Assembly (NCBI GenBank): GCA_035079385.1
Contig: JAVHKY010000013.1
Location: 4,030,001 to 4,094,000 of the forward strand
DNA: 64,000 bases
Source of the DNA: Aspidiotus rigidus
Lineage: Eukaryota > Arthropoda > Insecta > Hemiptera > Diaspididae
Direction: 5' to 3'
Made by a program: the position numbers and the translations under genes. This document shows positions 24,301 through 37,800 of this stretch, piece by piece. The first letter of the stretch is position 1, and every line of letters begins with the position of its first letter. The notes under the pieces were generated by a model. The model was not told where the DNA came from. It was given only the letters and a program-made list of their open reading frames with translations, and ran no database searches.

Positions 24301-24802
24301 GAGCGTGTGTATGTCGTCGCTTTTGATGGATTCATTCAATAGACGTACGTTATTTTTGCTCACTAGCTCCACGATCGCTATCACTCATGCAACTACCGCT
24401 GTCCTCTATTACGGCAATTCAATTCTCGAAATACCATTCTTTGGCTGGTTACTGTTCGGCTTTTTAACGATGTACTCCAGTATGTTTGGTATGTTTGTAC
24501 AACCTTTGATAACCGCTATTCGAAGTGAGATACTTCCGCAAAAAGTCAAAGCTATTGGCTCAGCTTTATCAATGCTGGCTAATTCAGGAGGCGGTTTTAT
24601 AAGCGTGAAAATATTCTTACCCATCACTTATTCGATGGGTGTTCACTTCAACTTTCTCCTATTCTCGTTGGTAGGCTTAATCATGTTTGTATACGTTTAC
24701 GTGGATTTACCCGAGACAAAAGGTAAAACGTTGACTGACATACAGCGTGAATTGAAAGGTATTGAGACGAAGAAGGAACCAGATGTTTTTGTTATTCTCT
24801 GA
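21350..24802 (+). CDS. Tret1-like MFS sugar transporter 2
   Basis: Exon 1 is 21350-21419 (MDKMSKDKKRTSPVLRQILA..., donor gtgagt) and exon 2 is 23466-24802; the phase-1 join reads ...AVFP|VFLLEFMMGIGFGWLAPM, 468 residues. Family marks: DRLGRN after helix 2, ELRGTFSG at helix 4, KEPAHYL where PESPR/YL is usual, FNRRTLF, SEILP after helix 10 and the C-terminal LPETKGKTLTDIQ. Helix 7 reads TLSGFPAINSF rather than QQxSG; helix 10 reads FGMFVQPLITAI rather than GPxPW. A cytosolic loop of about 60 residues (KAEKNYDWLHDLQ...) joins the two halves. The protein is most like copies 3 and 4. The intron is 2046 bp. The inferred role is sugar uptake or release at the plasma membrane; the substrate is unknown. 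Confidence 0.9.
21726..21855. repeat. Small foldback element (MITE-like)
   Basis: Outer arms 'gttatttgtgcaaca' and 'tgttgcacataac' are inverted copies, followed inward by 'gggagaaaaa' / 'tttttctccc' and 'tttctcat' / 'ttgagaaa'. No open frame. Confidence 0.65.
21857..22064. repeat. Second inverted-repeat segment next to the foldback
   Basis: Ends 'tttttctttacgcga' and 'tgcgtaaagaaaag' are inverted. Inside, 'gggtagatatgaa' and 'ttcatatctaccc' form a hairpin (about 21924-21956). It abuts the preceding foldback, so the two may be one composite element. Confidence 0.5.
23050..23420 (+). repeat. Interspersed repeat ending in (CATA)n/(CAGA)n
   Basis: A 'gcgttcgaaagttatgg.cgaacatacata' end followed by 'catacatacagacagaca' is a form I have seen at the 3' ends of dispersed insect repeats. 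The 5' border is not visible. It ends about 45 bp before exon 2 of transporter 2. Confidence 0.4.
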
Positions 24803-27136
24803 TTTACTAAGAGGAATACATATACTCCTGAATATTGAACAAAGACCAGTAAGGTTTGCCTCTTCCAACCCAGATTCGCGGGCATGAATCTTAAAACCTG
24901 AGAAGTATGTTGGTAAGGGTGAAAGTTGTTAGGATCATCAATTCTCTCATCTTTACTAATGTTAAGAGAATCCAGACGCTATTGACTTCGATTGAAAAAA
25001 AGGATAGAGGTCGGTAGCTGCAGTGAAATGAGCAGATTGATAAAAACGTGACAGATAAAGGTTGATTTAAAGTCCAATAAAAAGAGGTTGCTTGAGGTTA
25101 GAGTAGTTACAGAAATTTTTAGTTCTGAGAGGTGTTGAGAAGAAATGAAGATATCAACTGCCAAAGATAAACCAAATTTGGAGAATAACAAATAAACTCA
25201 GACACCAGAAGAGAGAGAGAAACAAAGGAATAGAAAAATAGGAAGAGAGAGCGAAAGAAATAGTCAGACAAAGAGACAGAATTTGAAGAAGAGGAGCTGA
25301 ATTTTGGAACATGTATACGTCGAAAATAACGTACTTCAGTGTTTTTCCGAATGAGCGAACATTACGAAATCAATTTACATAAGTTTTTGTAAATAAAAAG
25401 ATCATTCTCTAAACACATCTCAAAGAAGGTAAAAAAAAAAACAACAAAATTATCGTAAGTTTTTCTATGTAAATTTTGTGACTTTGGAGTAAATTCCTGT
25501 TGTACGAATGTGTGTTTTATTATGGTTGTATTTCGCTTATACCGTGCTAATTTTGAAATAAGTGTTTTAAAACAGAGCAATTTACAACGTGAAGTCAATA
25601 TTATTGCCTAGCAATATGAAACAAAGGCAGAGAGACCATGCTTAATTACAATCCCGGACCAGGCCATATTTGAACGTTAAAAAAGTAAAAGACGCTTTGG
25701 TTGCATTACACAGCAAGAAGAATATGGACAAATGATTTTGTGATCACATTTCCTGTGATTCACATAAAAATTAGGTACTTTTGTTCTGATATCAATACGG
25801 TGGGTTAGCATATCTGACGCTCGTCGAGCTATTCGTGAGAAACATGAAAGTGAACAAGACGAAACTGAGACGGAAATGGTGGACAGCATAAACAAAAGGG
25901 TATGGTAATGCTTCTAGATACATAACGCATTTTAAATAGGTGAACAAACAGTAATATTACAAGTGATCTAGGATTACCAAAAACGCCGAAAATCAATACT
26001 CAGGAAAATGGGTCTTCATAATTCGCTGAAATATGACTGTTTTCAAAGCTACTAAATGCCATTATTCATACTTATTGTTGTGCGGTGCTGTTGAATTTCA
26101 TGAAAATCTATGAGATCTAGTAACTCACTCATGCCCTCCTGGAAATGATCACAATTGTCATAGGTATTTGAGAAACCTTCACGATGGTAAGGAATGAAAC
26201 CCGATGAAAAAAACCGCAGAAGACAAAAACTGTGAACAAGCGGAGAAGTATATGTACAACATCGCGACTTTTAAAAATCCTCGATTAGAAGATTTATAGT
26301 ATCAACAACTTTTCCTCAGAAGTAGTAAGGGACTTGTCGTAGTTACTACAATACTGATATTTCAATGAACGTGGCTGATGTAGAAAATTCACAAAGGTAT
26401 GCCTTGTATCAACTGTAAATTAGATTATTCAGAAAGCAAAAGCCACTATTTTGTTTACAAATCATCTGACGTCACTGTCCAAATTCTGTGACTGCTCAAG
26501 ACTAGACAAGTTGCACTAAATTTAAGGCTTCAACCAAGAACATGTTAGGGAGAGAATCTTATAAAGAACTGATAGAGACGATAAAACGTTTCAAGTTCTC
26601 AATTTCTTACAGCTGATGTCGTGGCTGATCCTTTACATGAAATCATAAGAGAATAACGATACTTTTTGAAGCTCAATTGTCTCAAAACTCAAGACCCATG
26701 GTACCAATATGAAATTTTTCTTCTCCGATCATAAATTCATCATAGAACAAATTTGAGCGTACACTCTACGGTTTCTCAGAATGAGTAAAAGAAAATAGGT
26801 AAAAATAGAATATTTGCAAACCGCATATATTAAGAATAGCACGAACGCTTTTCACATGTTCTACGTCTTTAGTGACACCTTACCCTAATCCATAGATTTC
26901 CCGGTACACCCCTTCCCTCCCTCAATTAACGGCTTGGAATATTTTTGAGAAAAATTTTCTCATCAGTACTGAACTTCAAGCGCGTGCGAGTGCGTGTGTG
27001 AGCGTATACTCCATCGGTGATTCAAAAATCTGCGAGTACACCTCGCGTCACGAAAGAGTCTCCGAGAGCTAGTCAGCTACGAGAAGGAGAGCCAACTAGT
27101 TCGCACAATATACAATATAATCGACTTATACCAGAC
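24803..27136. other. Intergenic block after transporter 2
   Basis: A poly(A) signal AATAAA at 25191-25196 may end transporter 2. The rest shows no gene. At 27055-27136 a segment 'gagagctagt.agct' related to 27930-27975 begins the repeats around the LINE fragment. Confidence 0.4.
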
Positions 27137-27239
27137 TAAGATTGAGGGCAAACGAACGGAGCGAATGAGTCCCTGGGAGTTAAGTAGCACAACATACATC
27201 AGTATTATTATATTGTTTCTACTTCGTGTTGAAGTATTT

Positions 27240-27900
<661 letters not shown>

Positions 27901-27984
27901 CGATGAATGGGGCGAACAAGCGGAGCGACTGAGCCTCTGAGAGCTAGTTAGCTCGACAATGATATAAAGTATACCAGACTTCAA

Positions 27985-29147
27985 TAGTAATGAAAATAAC
28001 CAACAGGGAACTCACATACACATATACTATGATAGACATGAAACATGATCTTTATTTATTCGGCTACGCCAGAACATTTTTTTTGCGTAGTGTTTTATAC
28101 AGCTCGAGAATGATTAATGACTTGTAAACTCAAAAGCACTCGCGCTATCTAATTTACGCGGTTCGTAAATATAATTAAATTTATTTCTATTTATTTTCTT
28201 TTACATAACCACCATAGTCCCCTAAACAAGCATAGAAAAAGCCACGAAATAAGAATAATACTGAATAAAATTAGTTTCTCCGAGATCAAATTTTCTAAAT
28301 TTCACGCTCTTTTAAACACGAGAACTTTGTCCACCGTCAACTCGATTTGACTACGAGGCTAGGCTTTCATACAGAAACAACTGAGAATTCATGGGGAGTC
28401 TTTGTGAAAATAACCACCGTCTACTGTCTCTGCCTGTTGTCCCATGATCTTGACGTTATAAGGGACTTGAAGGAATTTTGGTTTCCAAGGTTCACTTCAA
28501 ATTTGGACTTGGAAAAATTTCAACCACTACATAAAACGAAGTAAGGCTTGGTTAGGTTTCTTTCTCTCGAACGTATAAATGTGAGCAATTTTGACTTTCG
28601 ATTACCGATGATATTATATGAGAGAGGCGATTTGGGAAAACTTTGCTGATGAGCATCATGGATATGTCTCGTTTTCTCTCCATCATCATTCATTACCTAG
28701 AATTTTATGTTAATATCATCACGTATGTTTCAGTTTTTCTTATCAAAATATTAAACGTAATATTCATACCAAAATTTTACTCATTCAAGACATTTGCACT
28801 TCTGTGATGTAATCAAACCACGATATCCTCAGCTCCAACCTTGATGATGTCATCCCCCTCAACCTTAGTGACTTACCTGTAATCTTAAGACATATACACT
28901 TTTGTGACGTCATCACCAGCGTTACATATTGAATGTGAATTGAAAACGTTTGCCGGATGCCTCCCTCGGGAAGAACATATGCACGTCAATTATCAGCTTG
29001 TTGGATCAGAAGCAATTACGCTGATGGGCATACACGTACAAATTTTCAATTTATGACTTCCTGAAAAATTGATTACATGGGGCTCGACTTCCTCTACATC
29101 ATATTGCATCCTCGTTTGCCTGAACCTCCTTAGCGCAATGGTACTTG
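27985..29147. other. Intergenic block, no recognised gene
   Basis: A duplicated segment (28789-28815 and 28888-28915, 'gacat.t.cacttctgtgatgtaatca' type) includes 'tgatgtcat' and a CRE-like palindrome tgacgtca near 28909. Otherwise nothing recognised. Confidence 0.35.
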
Positions 29148-29342
29148 CAGCAACGGCGTGAGGTTTTATACCGCCCTAGGCAAAACTTCTTTTGCCGCTC
29201 CTTGTAAACACAGGTTAACCAGATTGCAATAATAATTAATGGTAATCACTTTTTTATGGATTTTTCCCGCTGCAATTGCCACCCTCGCAATTTTTCCGCC
29301 CTAGGCAGTTGCCCACATTGCTGATATGTCGTGCTGGGGCTG
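29148..29342. repeat. Short hAT-type MITE, about 195 bp
   Basis: Ends CAG...CTG, with 'ccgccctaggcaaaact' near the left end and 'ccgccctaggcagttgcc' near the right end. Flanks gtacttgc (29141) and atacttgc (29343) match at 7 of 8 positions, consistent with an 8-bp target duplication. The 'cctaggc' motif recalls the left end of the larger hAT-type element at 5272. Confidence 0.5.
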
Positions 29343-29483
29343 ATACTTGCTTTATGTTGTTCTTATGGCATGGAATTAAATATGCAATAATAGCATATTT
29401 AATCCCTCGCCATCAGACCAATGTAGAGCGAGTACCACAACGATAAGGATCAGGCAAACGAATATGCAATGTATGATATAAAG

Positions 29484-29640
29484 CAGGGTTATTTAACTGG
29501 CGGCCCGCGGGCAAAATCCGACCAGTGGAAGCTCGTCAAACGGCCCAGAAAAATTAATTTCAAATCAATTATTTTGATGTGATTTTTTTTTCTTTTGTGG
29601 AGAAAAAAATTTTTCTGGCTCGCAAAAAAATTAGGGCTCT
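29484..29640. repeat. Probable hAT-type element end
   Basis: The sequence 'cagggttatttaactggcgg' continuing into 'cccgcgggc' resembles ends of hAT-type elements. No matching inverted end was found, so this is a fragment with uncertain borders. Confidence 0.35.
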
Positions 29641-30655
29641 ATGAAGAAAGAGCTTCAAATTGTTTATATTTCTTTGAGAGCTGATGATTCAAATTAACAG
29701 TGAAATAACTCATTGATAAAGAAAAAAAAAACCCCAAAAAAAAAGTGGGAGATGACCGGTTACAGAAATTAAAATCATCAAGTATATAAATCGCAACCAT
29801 GAAAGAAAAATACTCAATCTACTCAAAATTACTAACACGTTCATCAAAGCAACTGATCGACTTTCTTCCTGGTGACGTCACGAAATAATTCGGAGATGGC
29901 TAGCATCAAGCTGCAGCAAGCAGCCTGTACAACTACTGAAGAAGGCATAGTCTGTGACTAAAAATCCGAAAGAAGAAGTGATCGATTTCTTAGCGAGAGT
30001 GAGATTTGAAAGTCATACCTCTAGAGGTCGAAAATTCTCCAAGTCTTACTACTACCTATAGATAAAAAAGAACTTAAGGACAGTGCACTGCTCAAGAATT
30101 GGAAGATAACTTGACAGCGTTTGCTTTTGATACAAGCACACCTTGAAGCTCAACCTTCAGAAACGCTCTGTTCCATTTTGCATAATGTTCTGAATACGAG
30201 GGACAAACCTATACAATTAAATACTAAAATTGTGAAAATTACGTGTACTAAAAACATTAAAATTATACGCACTGAAGTTTTCAGTAGAAAAGTCATCAAC
30301 TATCATCTTACAAGATTTCACGCAAGCTTGGGTAGTTGTTGTATCATTCGCAACAGTACATATTTATATAACAGATATTTCTTCTCTAGGATGAGTTTTG
30401 AAAGTATGTTAATGTCTCCCAATCAAATTTGGCTGATGAATACACCAGATGTTATGCTTTTGGTTACGTAAAAGCAAGCTTGACTGCTAAATTGGGCCAT
30501 TATAGCCGTTACTACTGAAACGGATCTCATGCATATAATGAGAAGTACATAGATATAATTATGAGAATCGAGTAAAAATTATAACCATCACCCATTTTCG
30601 AATGGTCAACGTATACATAAATATTTCTGTATTCTGATTAAATTAATCACTCTCA
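29641..30655. other. Intergenic block, no recognised gene
   Basis: An open frame of 116 codons at 30121-30471 shows no family resemblance and is not called. Confidence 0.35.
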
Positions 30656-30952
30656 CCCGGTAAACATTGTTCCCATTAGAAGCCCTCGAATGCAAAAGAC
30701 TTCAGGGATTCAAAAGGGGAAACAGGGCTTCAAATGGGAATTAAACGGGTAGTTTTTCCCAAAGAAGCCCAGAAATTCGAAGGGCTTCAAATTCATCCCC
30801 GTTAAAGACCTTCGAGCCTGGGAATCCAAAGGACTTCAACTGGAAAGAAAACGGGAATAAGGAGATCAATAAGGCTTTAAATGGGGGATCAAAGGGGTAG
30901 TTTTTCCCATTTTTTCCCAAGGCTTTAGAGGGGGAACAAATTATTTACCGGG
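30656..30952. repeat. Foldback/MITE of about 297 bp with internal GGGCTTCAAA repeats
   Basis: Ends 'cccggtaaacattgttccc' and 'gggaacaaattatttaccgggc' are imperfect inverted repeats. Inside, 'agggcttcaaatgggaattaaacgggtagtttttccc' is repeated in diverged form with 'aaggctttaaatggggg...ggggtagtttttccc'. No coding potential. Confidence 0.6.
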
Positions 30953-31279
30953 CATTTTGAAGTGCTTTCGTCGGAAGTCAAGTAATTTTGAGCCCCGCGT
31001 CCGAAGTTTAAGAAGCTTAATGAGCAACACTATTTTCACCTCTCTTTCTCTCTTCATCTTTCTGTCTCTCTGGTCTTCACATCCTCTTCGAATGAAGAAC
31101 AATCGCAATACCAACTAAGTATCATCGAATAAACACGCGTAATAATTTCCAATCGCCATTTACCCCCTTCTGTACAGGAGGGGGGAAGAATTGCGCAGAA
31201 AAAAGTTCAGCTTACTAGCACGCATGCATATGTGTGTTCTACTGTAAAATCGTCAGAATTTTTATTTAACCAATGTGAC

Positions 31280-31821
31280 CGAAATACACGAGCGTAGTAG
31301 CGAAACACCGATACATTACGTCACAACGCTGATTAACTTGTAGTCTTCGAACAACGCGGAATTTATTAATTTTCGCCGGCTCAATTGTCGAACGTCTTCG
31401 TAATTATTTTATAATAACTCACGTCTTAGAAATGTCAACTTTTTTTCAAAACGCGATCTAATGAAGCATATAACGAAAACAATCGAAATGTACATAGAAA
31501 GACGAATCGACTAAAATGAGCGTGACTGCGATCCCCCCTCTTGTTTTACTCTACATTCGACGATTCGTTGAAGTACCACACTCCTACTTATGATCGAACT
31601 ATAACATCGTCTAGACGAAAAATCGCGATATTACACGCTGCCCTGCGTGCGCTACGTTAGATCGGTGAAGTTTTTATCGCCAGGCTCGCAAATTACATTC
31701 GGCGAAAATGCTTCCGGCCAACTGAAGCGCGAAGCTGCCGCTGGATCCAGCCGACAGCAGCCAAGGTGGAAATAGAGTCGAACGGTCGAATATTAACAAA
31801 TCGTTCCAGGAGGTCGCTATT
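31280..31821 (+). promoter_or_regulatory. CpG-rich 5' region of transporter 3
   Basis: CpG is visibly more frequent here than in flanking DNA (for example 31600-31700 and 31680-31760). It runs straight into the ATG at 31822 of the candidate first exon, so promoter and 5' untranslated region are likely here. No TATA box stands out. Confidence 0.4.
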
Positions 31822-34800
31822 ATGTTCTCGAAGAAGAGTGTGGTGGTGCTCCATCAAACATCGGCCATGGTGCCGGGTAAGTATTTGTATAGTACAGCTA
31901 GAGTTTCCATCCTAACTTATTTTTGATGGCCTCGACATGGAAGTAGATAACATCCCCGTCCAGTCCATTGGTCACGGCAGCAGCAAGATCGTAGTATCGA
32001 GAGAAGGAAACAGGGCATATCAAATTGAGTCTACGAAGATTTCTGATGGGTTAAAGCGAGTGAATTTCATTTGATTAATGAAAAATCAAATTAAGGGTTA
32101 CAATATAAACAAACACATCTCCACTTTCGAATGAGTGGAGATCCTGATGGTTCTGAAGTCGTGTCATCGACTTTTGCACACCGGACACTGCTAAACATCC
32201 AATGAAGAAGTCAAGTTACAGAATCGGGATAATGTTTACGAGACTTAAAGAGAAAAGAGTAATAAAAAATAAACATCGTGAAAGAAGCGACGAAGTACTA
32301 TTGAGATGGTCTATCTCGAAATTAACATTATTATAACTCCTTTTTGTGATCTTTATAGTCACATGAATTATTCTCTTCTTCCAATTTTCTTCAAAATATA
32401 TGGTGGAAGCATCGTCGAAGTCAAGAATGTAAAAATGTCATTAATGATGTTAATATTGGCTATACACATAACTAGGCTGTGATCCACATATCATTTGGTA
32501 CAAAAGTGAACATTAAAATTCTCTTTCAGCGTCATAGATATTATTTTGTCAAAAACAAGGTCCGCGACTAGGGGTAGGAGCGGGTGACCCATTGCGACTC
32601 CCTCTATTTAGGCATAAAAAACTTTATTATAGCAGAAACACCCCTTGCTTAAACATAATTTGACAACACGAAAAAAAAAACGAAAAAAAGAAAGAGAGGA
32701 AAAACGAATACAGACACGTAAAATTATTACTTAAGCGACGACCGGTTTCGTAGTGAAACACACCAATCACCAGGTATACGTTTTTCCTCTTTTTCTTTTT
32801 TCGCTATATTGGCTCGTAATGTTCGTCTTCTCGGAGGAAAATTTCTTTAATTTCATTCAAAAATAATTCTCCAGTTAAAGCAGTAAATTTTCCAAGTTCA
32901 GATCATCTCTCGGTTATAATATGGAATATCAGTAAGAATAGAGTCTGTATCAAAAGATGCCAAGACATCGAAATAGTGCAGGGTCGTTTCTTGCAGTTCA
33001 GTTATTAATCGAAAAAAATTACGAACATTTATAGTATCATTGCGTAGATTGCAAAGGATTTAGGATGAGAATCTGGATAAATTATTCAAGTGGGGGCGTT
33101 GATGAAGGAATTTTCTATAATTGAATTCAAATTTACATTGACCACAAGGATTAATTTCAAATTTTGAACCACAATAGTTTTCAACAACAATGGTCATTTT
33201 CAAAAAAAAAACGTTTGTAGTTCAGAGTTTAAAATTAATCCTTGCGGTCAATGTAAATTTGAATTTACTTATTGACAATTTCACAATTATGTGATGTAAA
33301 TTATTGAACAGAATCGATTTGATGGAGGAAACTACAACAAGAAGTGAAAGCTTTAATTTCAGTAGGAAGGAGAGTAAATTTCTTTAAAATACTCCGAGTC
33401 CACAAGTTCGGCGAAGTTACTTCACGTACTCAGCACAAAACTGCCGAGTCTGCGGATTCGGCGTACCATAATATGTACATGATGTAGGCAAAAACTCAAT
33501 AGAATACGTAAGTCTTTTTCCCTTCCATTTCGACGATGATAAATTCTGCGTAATACTTTGAGAAATGAAGAAATTTTTATTCTTTACCTACGACTTTTAT
33601 CATATCATCGGGGTCCTTTGCCTCACTGCTCAGTTCTCTCTATAGAAAATGATTTTTTTGAAACAAAATGCAAATTGGGAGTCGTACGTGAAAAAAAAAA
33701 CGACGACTTCCTTAACGAAGTTAAACGAGGAACGAAGGGAACCTGTTTTATGAGTCAAATGGGATTTGATATTGAAAATTCAAGGAAGCCTAGACCTAGA
33801 TAAAGCTAGTATAAAGAAGCCCTAGACCTACTAGAGTTTGAGAGTCTAAATTTTTCTATCTTGAGCTATATATGATAGCTCGAGAGTCGAAATTTTCTAA
33901 GTCCCTCTCCTATCATAGGTATATAGCTCGAGAGTTAAAATTTTTCCAAGTTTTTTGTTGGACGGCGCACGGCGGACGACAAATTTCTCAAAAAGCCCCC
34001 CATAAAACAGGTTCCCTGTTAGAAATGAAAAATAGCCTATGAATCGATGAAGCTCGGTGGTTGGTGTCTATAGTCTGAAAGATAGCCCCTTCGAGTAACT
34101 AGATATACAGCGCTTCAACCACCATGAGACTCAGAACATTCTTCTAAGGTATTCCAAGTCCCTCTCCTGTCATATAGAGCTCGGAGGTTGCAATTTCTTC
34201 AAGTCCCTCCTATTATATATAGCTCCAAACTCCGGCCCTGTGACGTCACAATTTGATAACGACATAGATCTGGTACGTCAACATTTTTCAGATCTCATGT
34301 GCCCCATAAAACAGGTTCTCTGCCACCCCTCGTTTAGAATTCCGCTGAAGAACCCGTGAGTTTTTTCCGAGTCCCCTCCTATTCTCCCTATCATGTATAG
34401 TTTGGAGATAGAAATTTTTACAAGTTCCCCTCCTATCAGATGTGGCTCTACAGTCCGGATCTGTGACATCATAATTTGATAAGGTCGTAGGTTCCCCATA
34501 AAACAGATTTCCTGCCATTCCTCTATTAACTCCGTTAAAGCACCCGTGTGTTTTATTTTTAATTTGCGCCAAATATGAAGTTTCTACGTCTCCTCTGAGC
34601 CGAGTTATGGACCAAAATGTGCCAAAAATTGACCAATTTGCCAAGTTTTCCGAAATAAGAAATAGAAAATTCCCCCACTTTCAAGATTTATAGCATTATT
34701 CAGGTATTTTTTTCGGAATCAGCGTTAAATTTCACTTTCAAATCAAGTAAAAATACATGGAAGATTGAACGATTTTTAATTTTTGAGAATTTTGGCAAAT

Positions 34801-37800
34801 TGGTCAATTTTTGGCACATTTTGGTCCATAACTCGGCTCAGAGGAGACGTAGAAACTTCATATTTGGCGCAAGTTGAAGATAAAATTGAGATAAAAATTT
34901 CGTACATTCAAACTATACATCTTACGTTTCGCGTTTTTGAACTAAAACAAATATAGTTCAAATCTCTATCATTTTTGGCAGATCCTGTAATATAACTTAG
35001 TATAAGTCTAGTATAAAATATTTCGAGCTACTGGCTTTCGAGGGCTCCTTTCTTGGTCTAGTATAAGTCCATTATATGATTATACTGTAAATAAGGCCTA
35101 TACCGGTATTCCACTACAGAAACTTAGTTTGGGCCCCCTAAGGATGCGGGGTTGGTGTCGCTGTAGCCACCGGCGGTGTAGACATCGGAAGTGACCTCGC
35201 AAAACTCGAGGGCTATTAACCTTCGTTCATGCACTCAGTTTACAATACACACGACATATTGGTTTTGACAAGATGATGATTTTTCTTTGATGAGCGAAAA
35301 CTTAAACATATTTTAGTGAGCTCCGCCAGGACCGCTACCGAACATTACCTTGTACGTGGGTGAAAATACGATAAGGAACATCTACGTGACACAGCGAATT
35401 TCCGTATACTCGTATTTCATTTTTTTTTTTTTTCAAAAAACTCAAACAAAGACCTATTCAGGAAATATTAAAAATCAGTGAAATGAACCACACTCTATCT
35501 TTTGTATGATATCTCACTTTTAAAAATTTACAAACAATTAACGAGAACAAAGCTTCTGAAAATCATCACCCACGTTATTTGAATGGAGTTATTTTTTTCT
35601 ATCATGTTTTCGTCCACGTGCTTTGTAACGCTCCTGACGAAGCTCACATTCTACCGATCCCGTGGAAATATCGAATATTAAATTTGTTTAGTACGAATTC
35701 TTAAAACCTTATACATTGTTTCGCTCCTATCACATCAGTCCGCCATAAATTTAGCACTCTAAGAGTATCTTCTCCCAAGTATTTATATCATTAAAGACAA
35801 GCTCGACATGCGGTCGATATGGGACCGCTCTCGAGTCTGCAACACTGATCTCCAAATTTACCCATTCTTTATTACTCATACAAAAATGAACTCGAAAAAT
35901 TTCTTTGTACAAAACAATGTATTGTCTGCGCACCTGAACGTGAATGTAGACGTTAGTAAATCGGTTGAACGTTAACGGTTTCTGCAGGAGAAATATCGTT
36001 TTCAGGTTCAATAACCCGAAAATAGGTACTTTCTTGCTTGTGTTTCATTATTATAGAGAAACAATGAGAGTTTATTTTTATAATTCGAAAGACTAAGCGG
36101 CTATTTCTGACAAAACTATAAGGCATTTTTTGATGATCTCTGTATTAATTATTGTCATAATTAGGCCCATATTTGAATTTTCAAGAGTCAAGATGAGAAG
36201 AATTAATTTTAAACAATAAATATTGTTCGCACATCGAAAACACATCAATTTCTACAGATCATTTCTGGTGTAAGAAAATTGCACGTGCGTTAGAAAATTT
36301 ATCCCGTCTTTAGGAATGAGACAGCCGAACTTATTTGGAGCGGCTCCTCTCCCTCTATTAGAAGTATATTTACAAAATCGATAATTCGTTAGTCACCATC
36401 TACTTTGAGCCTCGAAATAAAAAAATTAGAGACATAATAGAAGACCAGGAATTTCAATGATTTTTGAAAGACAGCAAATATGTACAGGGACAAAATATTC
36501 CTTCATTATTTGGCTCGCGAAGTCTTTCACTTCTTTTCCGCCTCCCCTTTTTTCACTACTTAAATTCTCCCAGCCTTCAACTACACAAATATAGGTAGGT
36601 CATTCGCTTTAGAACGATTTTATTTTCGGGTTAAATTTGATGAGGAAGGTGAATTTTATCAAAACAATTTGTGTGAATTATTTTTTTTAGGGCTGACGCA
36701 CACTGAAAGAAATATTCTATAACGGTTATTTAAAAAAAAAGAACCGTTATTAATAAATTTGATAAAGAAGTCACGAGAGCAAAAAAAATGAATAGTTACA
36801 ATATTTTTAGCATCCAATCCTTAACTTTGACTAATAACCGTTATAGAATATTTCTTTCGGTGCACAATTACAGGGGATTTTAAATAGTTTTTTTGATGAT
36901 GTGGGCGATGAAGAGTTCAGGTGATAGACTGAGAGATCGACAATCAAGAGAGCCACTCAGTTATCAAGGTGTGAACTATTTCCGGGCCTATGTTTCTTGT
37001 TCGAGGTGAGACAGCGTTTTTGTTCTTTATTGAAAGCTTGGAATTCATTATACAGCCACGGTCAGATTTGTAAAAGACAGAGCTGTTGTCTTTATAGAAA
37101 GCAGTGACACAGTAACAATTTCAAGAAATTTAGTGACGTTCTTCCTGCTACACTTATTAGGTTGTCATCTTGCGCACCAACAAGATGGATGTAGGGTCTG
37201 TTGTAGGCTAGCCAAAGGAGATTGCGGAAACCAATTTTTCTCTCTTAAGATTGCCGATTTAGTTTTGTTGAGGAATTTCCAATTAGTCAGAAATAGCTGG
37301 AGTTTGAATATTTTTCAACCCCTCTCCGATCCTTGTCGTCGACTCCCTCTCCTCCACAAATTTCCGATGATACCACTGGCTGGAATTTGTAAAGAGCTGT
37401 GTGTAGGTACATCAATATTAGACCAGAAGAATCTCATGATGAACAACTTCAATATTGCTTGTGATTATGATTCGCAACCGAGGACAGCAGTTTTATTATT
37501 AGACCCGAGGGTCTATAAGTTTTAGAAGATGAAAATAATACTATCTCCATGCTATTTTTCAGATGGCTTTTCAAGTTTTCCATCTCCAAAGTCGATACGT
37601 GTGTCATTTCGTAGTCAGAGTATCAAGAGCTCATACAATGTACGTCATTCGATACAGCATCTATCCCTAAAAATCATGCTAGTAGCATACGCTTTAGGTC
37701 AGATGAAGCGAAACGATGATGAATAAATGGAGTGGGTAGTGATTTGAGAATGAATAATTCGCTGAGAATTAAGGATTCGATCTCAAAGTCCTCTCACGAA

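Noticed and set aside
30121..30471. 116-codon open frame
   Set aside because: No family resemblance, no supporting splice sites or poly(A) signal considered convincing.
34278..34644. Minus-strand open frames with repeated peptides such as NLFYG
   Set aside because: The repeats follow the DNA-level family A right-end motif in different frames; there is no start context or family resemblance.
37133..37525. 130-codon open frame
   Set aside because: Cysteine- and leucine-rich but without family resemblance; inside the large intron of transporter 3.
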